DNA from: Cokeromyces recurvatus
Taxonomy: Eukaryota > Mucoromycota > Mucoromycetes > Mucorales > Mucoraceae
DNA: 64,000 nt
Assembly (NCBI RefSeq): GCF_025118155.1
Contig: NW_026251388.1
Coordinates: forward strand, 1,453,641 to 1,517,640
Reading direction: 5' to 3'
Part shown: piece by piece, positions 59,546-64,000 of the stretch
Layout of the letters: each line of letters starts with the position of its first letter
Numbering within the stretch: the stretch's first letter is position 1
Program-made: the position numbers and the translations under genes
The notes under the pieces: generated by a model
Told to the model about the DNA's origin: nothing
The model's input: the letters and a program-made list of their open reading frames with translations, nothing else
Database searches by the model: none

Positions 59546-60039
59546 TTTTATTTTCTCTTTTATTTTTATTTACATTCCATCACAATACATAGTAACTTCA
59601 TCATTTAAATAACACGCGTTATAATATGCATTTTAAATAACATTTAAAACATAAGGAAGAGAAACAACTTCAGCTTAATCAAGAGCTATAACTATATATA
59701 TAATATATGTTACCTCTTATAAAAAGCATATGTAAACAAGAATGAAAAAGAGTAAATTTGAACGATTATTGAAGCAATTTTGTGAAAGACTGCAATGCCT
59801 ATTATGTACAAATAAATTAAAAACCAGCAGGCACATTTAAAATCGCCGTCTGTAAACAAAAGGAAATGAAGCATATAAAAGTAGATGTATAAAAAAGCAA
59901 TTACAAAATAAAATCAAATTCTAGCAATATCTTAATCAATAAACAAAATGTATAACATCCCATAATTCAAAAATAAAATAAACCATAAAAAAAACCCTAA
60001 AAAGGAAATCGCGGAGTTAATAAAAATCACATTTCGCGC
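59546..60039. other. intergenic AT-rich sequence
   Basis: No gene seen. Just before the direct repeat is a short GC-containing stretch (AAATCGCGGAG ... TTTCGCGCTCC, 60006-60041). Confidence 0.5.
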
Positions 60040-60376
60040 TCCGCCCCAAATTTAATTTACTATAGAAGGAAGGAAGGGAGAAGAAGAAGAAGAAGAAGAA
60101 GAAGAAGAAAAAATGAAGGAAAAAGGAAGGAAAAAGGAAGAGAGATAGATAGAGAGAGAGAAAATAAAATCAGACAAGATAGAATAAGATAGCAAAGGAC
60201 ATGTAAAAAATAGAGGAATAGAGTTTACTATATTGTATTATATTATATTGTATTGTATTATAATACGTTATGATGTGATACGTTATATTATGATATGTTA
60301 TATTATCTTAGAGCATATATCTATATAGTAGAATGAATAAATGAATAGTTATTATTATTAGACTAAATTACTATTA
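60040..60376. repeat. 337-bp perfect direct repeat, copy A (LTR candidate)
   Basis: From TCCGCCCCAAATTTAATTTA to GACTAAATTACTATTA; identical by eye to 63281-63617 at an offset of 3241. Contains (AGA)n, GGAAGG runs and a TTATATTGTATTG palindromic stretch. It does not begin TG or end CA. Confidence 0.95.
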
Positions 60377-61312
60377 ATATTGCTGCTACTGCTATTACTC
60401 ATATATGTGTGTAATTTTTTTTTTTTTTCTGATAAATAACAGTAGTCTTTTGTAATAAAATAGCATAGTATATTTATATGTATGTTAAATATGTATTTGA
60501 GATATTATTGGAATATACTAATGAATTAATATCAATCAAAGCATAATAATACTGGTTAAAATTAGCTAAAACTAGCTAAAACTGGCTAAAACTGGCTTAT
60601 ATGCTTATTATTAATTCTATTATATGTGTTTTATGTATTTTATGCCTTTTTAGTGAAAACATGAATTATATAGTTACCTTTATACGATATATATCTATTA
60701 CTTTATTATTATATAGTTACTATCACCTAGACAACGTTAACTTTTTTTTTTTTTTTTCTGATATTAATTTTAATGCTTAAAATGGTATCTAATTAGCTGA
60801 AGGCCAACGGTAGTCATAGACAACACACACATATATATATTATACTATGCTATTACATCATCCTCATTTTATGATTTAATAAGGGGTAAATCATATAAAT
60901 CATATATAATAGAACTTGAACATTTGCTAAGGTTTAGATTGAATCAGATCAGAATAGATCATTTATTGACAGCTCATTTCAAGTAATGGAGTGCATTTAT
61001 GACTCAAATATCTCTATATTTTTATCTTTATTTTTATTGTCGTTTTCTTTTTATTATACAATATTGGTTCCTTATTGTTCCTGAATTATTTTATTTTATT
61101 GAATATTTTGTATTTACTATGTGTGATTTTTATAATACGTATAAACAGCAATTAAACTAAATCTTTCATTCATAAAAAATAAAGATTAATAGCAACTGCT
61201 TGAATACATAGTACTAGAATATACTGTACTGTCCTAGTCGGTCGATAAGTAAAAAAGTATCATTAATCTATCTAATAAAAAACATAACATAAAATATTAG
61301 AATATGTTTACG

Positions 61313-61316
<4 letters not shown>

Positions 61317-61369
<53 letters not shown>
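61317..61369. repeat. T53 homopolymer
   Basis: Uninterrupted T run, directly followed by (ATT)n. Confidence 0.95.
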
Positions 61370-61371
<2 letters not shown>

Positions 61372-61519
61372 TATTATTATAATTATTATTATAATATTAA
61401 AGATGCAAATAGTAGTCACTCGTGTAACATTTCATTATAAAACGATATAAAAGGCACGAATGTTTAATTTCCTTCTTTTTTTTCTTTTTTTTTCCCTTTT
61501 TTTTTTTTTTTCAGAAATG

Positions 61520-61615
61520 TGGGGAGCCTGTTTTATGCCGGGCTATGAATAGCACTGAAAATCGCCCCGTCTGTATAGTGCCTCCCATGGCTGATGGAAG
61601 GTAACACAGGCTCAT
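61520..61615. other. GC-richer patch able to form a closed stem-loop
   Basis: GAGCCTGT at 61524-61531 pairs perfectly with ACAGGCTC at 61606-61613. The enclosed ~74 nt (GCCGGGCTATG ... CGCCCCGTCTG ... CCCATGGCTGATGG) is far richer in G and C than anything within several kb. It could be a structured RNA, a SINE-like piece or transposon end. No tRNA or 5S boxes are apparent. Confidence 0.35.
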
Positions 61616-61703
61616 AGAATATTTATTGATGATAAGAACGTGACTGCGCTCACTAAAAAATAAACTTATCAAGCTATTTGGGAAAATTGAAGAAATATAT
61701 ACA

Positions 61704-61705
<2 letters not shown>

Positions 61706-61763
<58 letters not shown>
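61706..61763. repeat. T58 homopolymer
   Basis: Uninterrupted T run about 90 bp right of the hairpin patch. Confidence 0.95.
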
Positions 61764-61768
<5 letters not shown>

Positions 61769-61920
61769 GCATAAAATTGCTTGTTTATATATTTTCATGA
61801 TAAATACTCTTGTCCAGTTTCTAAATAACATTTAAGTTGTTGATGGCTACAATAATATTATACTTGGGTAGGATGGAGTAATATATACATATTTATTTTA
61901 TTTTATTTAATTGACAAATG

Positions 61921-62990
61921 CTAATGTTTAAATTTTGATTCTTCTAGAATTGTAACTAGCATTATTACGACGACACTTTCGTTTATTGTTATCATTATTA
62001 TTAGGTCTATCATTAGTAGATACAAGTTTAGCTTCATTTGAAGGCGCTTGTTCATTACAACGTGCCCAATATTTTCTAATAGGAGAGAGAGAGTGTAGTC
62101 ATGGAAATTACTAGCAGACTCCCAAGTAATCATCGCTTTCACCATAACCTTTTCCATCTGATTTAGTATAAGTAATTACCAGGAGTAACCCTTATAGTTG
62201 ATTACTACCTCAACTTCATAAGTATCAGTTTCAGTATTGACCGATTTAACTTTACGCGATATCACTTTAATATGGGAAGGAGGTACGTCTCTTGGTAAGA
62301 GTGGACCTGTACCATCAACCAATACATAGCTTCCACCTTGAGTTTTTCTTTTGACAGTGTAAACGTTTATAGATGATGGACTTTGTTTTTAAACACTCAG
62401 TGTTCGACTATACTATTTGCATGAGGATGATAGCTTGTTACAAGCCGATGGTCGATACCAGAGTGTTCAATATAAAGTCGTACTATTTCATTTACGTATT
62501 CTGTACCATTATTGCTTTGGATAATTTTAGATCTTCCCATTAGAGATAGATAGTATATTTCTTATCGTAAGTGTTATTGTTAAGGATAATTTATCAGGGA
62601 TTGCTCCAAGTACACAAAATCTAGTAAATATACCAACAACTAGAAGGATGTAGTTATTTCCTTGTAAAGATATTGTTATAGGGTCCAGCGGTGTCAATAC
62701 AAATGTGATCCTATGGAGCATTAGCATAAATTGATTTTAATGGATGATATTCATGTTTTGACAATCGGGACAGTTTTTTACTGTGTCAAGAGTATCTTCT
62801 TTAAGCTTTGTTCAATGAATTCATTCACTATGTAAAGCTGTTACCATAGCTTGAGCATCACGATGTCCTTCTAAATGAGTTTTTATCAGTAGATTTAATC
62901 CTTCTTCCAGTGCTGGTGTTATTAAATCAACAGGGCATCATCACACGAGATGTAAGAATAGATCCATCGTCGTTGACATTTTTTTGTCTT
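61921..62990 (-). pseudogene. Ty3/gypsy-type (chromodomain) pol relic: zinc-binding, integrase core and C-terminal part
   Basis: Read on the minus strand in several frames. A zinc-binding tail (LKEDTLDTVKNCPDCQ) lies near 62780-62830 and ICIDTAGPYN near 62690. The integrase core reads GRSKIIQSNNGTEYVNEIV and HSGIDHRLVTSYHPHANS near 62400-62550, where the catalytic DNG is NNG. GGSYVLVDGTGPLLPRDVPP and YEVEVVINYKGYSW lie near 62190-62350, and a chromodomain-like WESASNFHDYTLS end near 62090. Stops, frameshifts and the lost catalytic Asp make it inactive. Gag, protease, RT and RNase H are absent from the interval. Confidence 0.85.
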
Positions 62991-63280
62991 TTTATTAGAA
63001 TATATATATTATTTGAATTTAAATTGATGGGGTATTTATAAGAATTGTTAAAGAGGTCTGAGATAGGATGTGAATCAGAAAAGTGTTAGTTACGACTGAA
63101 TAAGATATGTTATAGATAATGAAATCTTAGAAGCTTTAATAATATTTGATAGAGTGGATCAAGAAAGTTTCAGGAGAATATAGATAGAATTCCTTGAATA
63201 AATTTATGATCTGCATGTTTAATCAAGAAATATAACACTATAAGTCGGCTCATGACAAGCATTTATCAACAGACTAAGTA
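62991..63280. other. decayed interior flank of the pol relic
   Basis: AT-rich, no readable protein. If the direct repeats are LTRs this would be the primer-binding side of a minus-strand element, but no tRNA-complementary site is evident next to 63280. Confidence 0.4.
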
Positions 63281-63617
63281 TCCGCCCCAAATTTAATTTA
63301 CTATAGAAGGAAGGAAGGGAGAAGAAGAAGAAGAAGAAGAAGAAGAAGAAAAAATGAAGGAAAAAGGAAGGAAAAAGGAAGAGAGATAGATAGAGAGAGA
63401 GAAAATAAAATCAGACAAGATAGAATAAGATAGCAAAGGACATGTAAAAAATAGAGGAATAGAGTTTACTATATTGTATTATATTATATTGTATTGTATT
63501 ATAATACGTTATGATGTGATACGTTATATTATGATATGTTATATTATCTTAGAGCATATATCTATATAGTAGAATGAATAAATGAATAGTTATTATTATT
63601 AGACTAAATTACTATTA
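63281..63617. repeat. 337-bp perfect direct repeat, copy B (LTR candidate)
   Basis: Same sequence and orientation as copy A at 60040-60376; identity stops abruptly on both sides (left: AAGTA versus CGCGC; right: TTAATG versus ATATTG). Confidence 0.95.
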
Positions 63618-64000
63618 TTAATGATAAAAAGATGATGCTAGTTCATTATCGCCACCACCAAGTACTACATGGTGTATAATACAATTAAATATGCTTAGAT
63701 ATGTAATATAACAGATCAGTTGAAATATAAGTAAGTAAAAATAATTATACATCATTGTTTTACATTGAATTAATGCTCAAAATAAACTATATGTTGTATA
63801 GTTTAAGGATATAAGAAGACAAAATAAATCCGGAAACGCAGGTACAAGTGAGAAGAATTTTTTGAAAAAATTACATATCTTTATGTTATATACAAATACA
63901 ACTTTACAGTCCATCAGGTTGAGACAACCGTTTATTTATTTATCATTGTTCCTTGTACGTAACCTTTTACTACGTTTTTTAATAGTTATATCCCTTAAGG
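63618..64000. other. AT-rich right end of window, nothing recognised
   Basis: No open frame of note on either strand and no repeat boundary. Confidence 0.5.

Larger units (their letters stand above)
60377..61920. other. non-coding interior between the direct repeats
   Basis: Contains an AACTAGCTAAAACTGGCTAAAACTGGCT short tandem (60555-60596), T53 at 61317-61369, a GC-richer hairpin-capable patch at 61520-61615 and T58 at 61706-61763. No ORF. Confidence 0.5.

Noticed and set aside
60040..63617. Calling a complete LTR retrotransposon
   Set aside because: Repeat ends are not TG/CA, no matching target duplications (CGCGC left, TTAAT right), no PBS or PPT, and gag, protease, RT and RNase H are missing.
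1..64000. CRISPR arrays, rRNA genes, bacterial operons
   Set aside because: No regularly spaced repeats with unique spacers, no rRNA-like conserved GC blocks; genes have spliceosomal introns, so the source is eukaryotic.

Overview
The window is strongly AT-rich eukaryotic DNA. Its genes are broken by short GT-AG introns (mostly about 50-100 nt, donors usually GTAAGT-like, acceptors TATAG, TTAG or ACAG). I rebuilt 21 conserved or well-formed genes by joining exons so that every junction keeps frame. The gene set is fungal: complex I 75 kDa subunit, a ZDS-family protein, a PPZ-type phosphatase, a LAMMER kinase, RTF2 and a mitochondrial uL3. It also holds genes that budding yeast lacks (BRCC36, TMEM94, complex I). 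Together with the AT-richness, the intron density and relics of LINE, Tc1/mariner and Ty3-like elements, this suggests an early-diverging fungus, most likely Mucoromycota (Mucorales-like). Genus and species cannot be read from the sequence.

1-9 kb: a small Lys-rich ORF followed by a TnpB/Fanzor-like C-terminal relic, mitochondrial ribosomal protein uL3m, a DEK_C-SWIB protein, a small unknown ORF, a Tc1/mariner relic, a ZIP7/YKE4-type zinc transporter and an EAF-family elongation factor. 9-11 kb: a LINE reverse-transcriptase relic and a 52-nt A tract. 11-18 kb: a 970-residue Cid1-like nucleotidyltransferase, a membrane GT2 glycosyltransferase and an MPDU1 homologue. 18-21 kb holds no supportable gene. 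21-30 kb: a glycerate-kinase/TDA10-like kinase with a C-terminal membrane segment, a PWWP-plus-IBD chromatin protein, RTF2, a LAMMER kinase and a coiled-coil protein resembling CENP-Q. 30-38 kb: a Ser-rich tail-anchored protein and a 17-exon TMEM94 homologue (P-type-ATPase-like ER protein). 38-45.5 kb: an orphan ABC ATPase, the N-terminal protein methyltransferase NTMT1/Tae1, BRCC36, a Rec8/Rad21 kleisin and a C2H2 factor. 45.5-50 kb is a gene desert. 50-57 kb: complex I 75 kDa subunit, a PPZ-type phosphatase and a ZDS protein. 57-64 kb is repeat territory: a ~220-260 bp inverted repeat pair, a perfect 337-bp direct repeat and a decayed Ty3/gypsy integrase.

Functional themes: several neighbours serve chromosome maintenance (RTF2, LAMMER kinase, CENP-Q-like, BRCC36, Rec8/Rad21). 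NTMT1 and BRCC36 are divergent with about 150 bp between start codons, and BRCC36 and the kleisin are only 58 bp apart. A PPZ-type phosphatase and a ZDS phosphatase regulator lie in tandem. These links are inferences from position. I found no CRISPR array, rRNA or convincing tRNA, and no clear gene cluster for a new defence or metabolic system. The most unusual items are the degenerate LAMMER motif, the membrane-anchored TDA10-like kinase, the PxPVKV repeats in EAF, the TMEM94 phosphorylation-loop variant and the direct-repeat/integrase relic at the right end.
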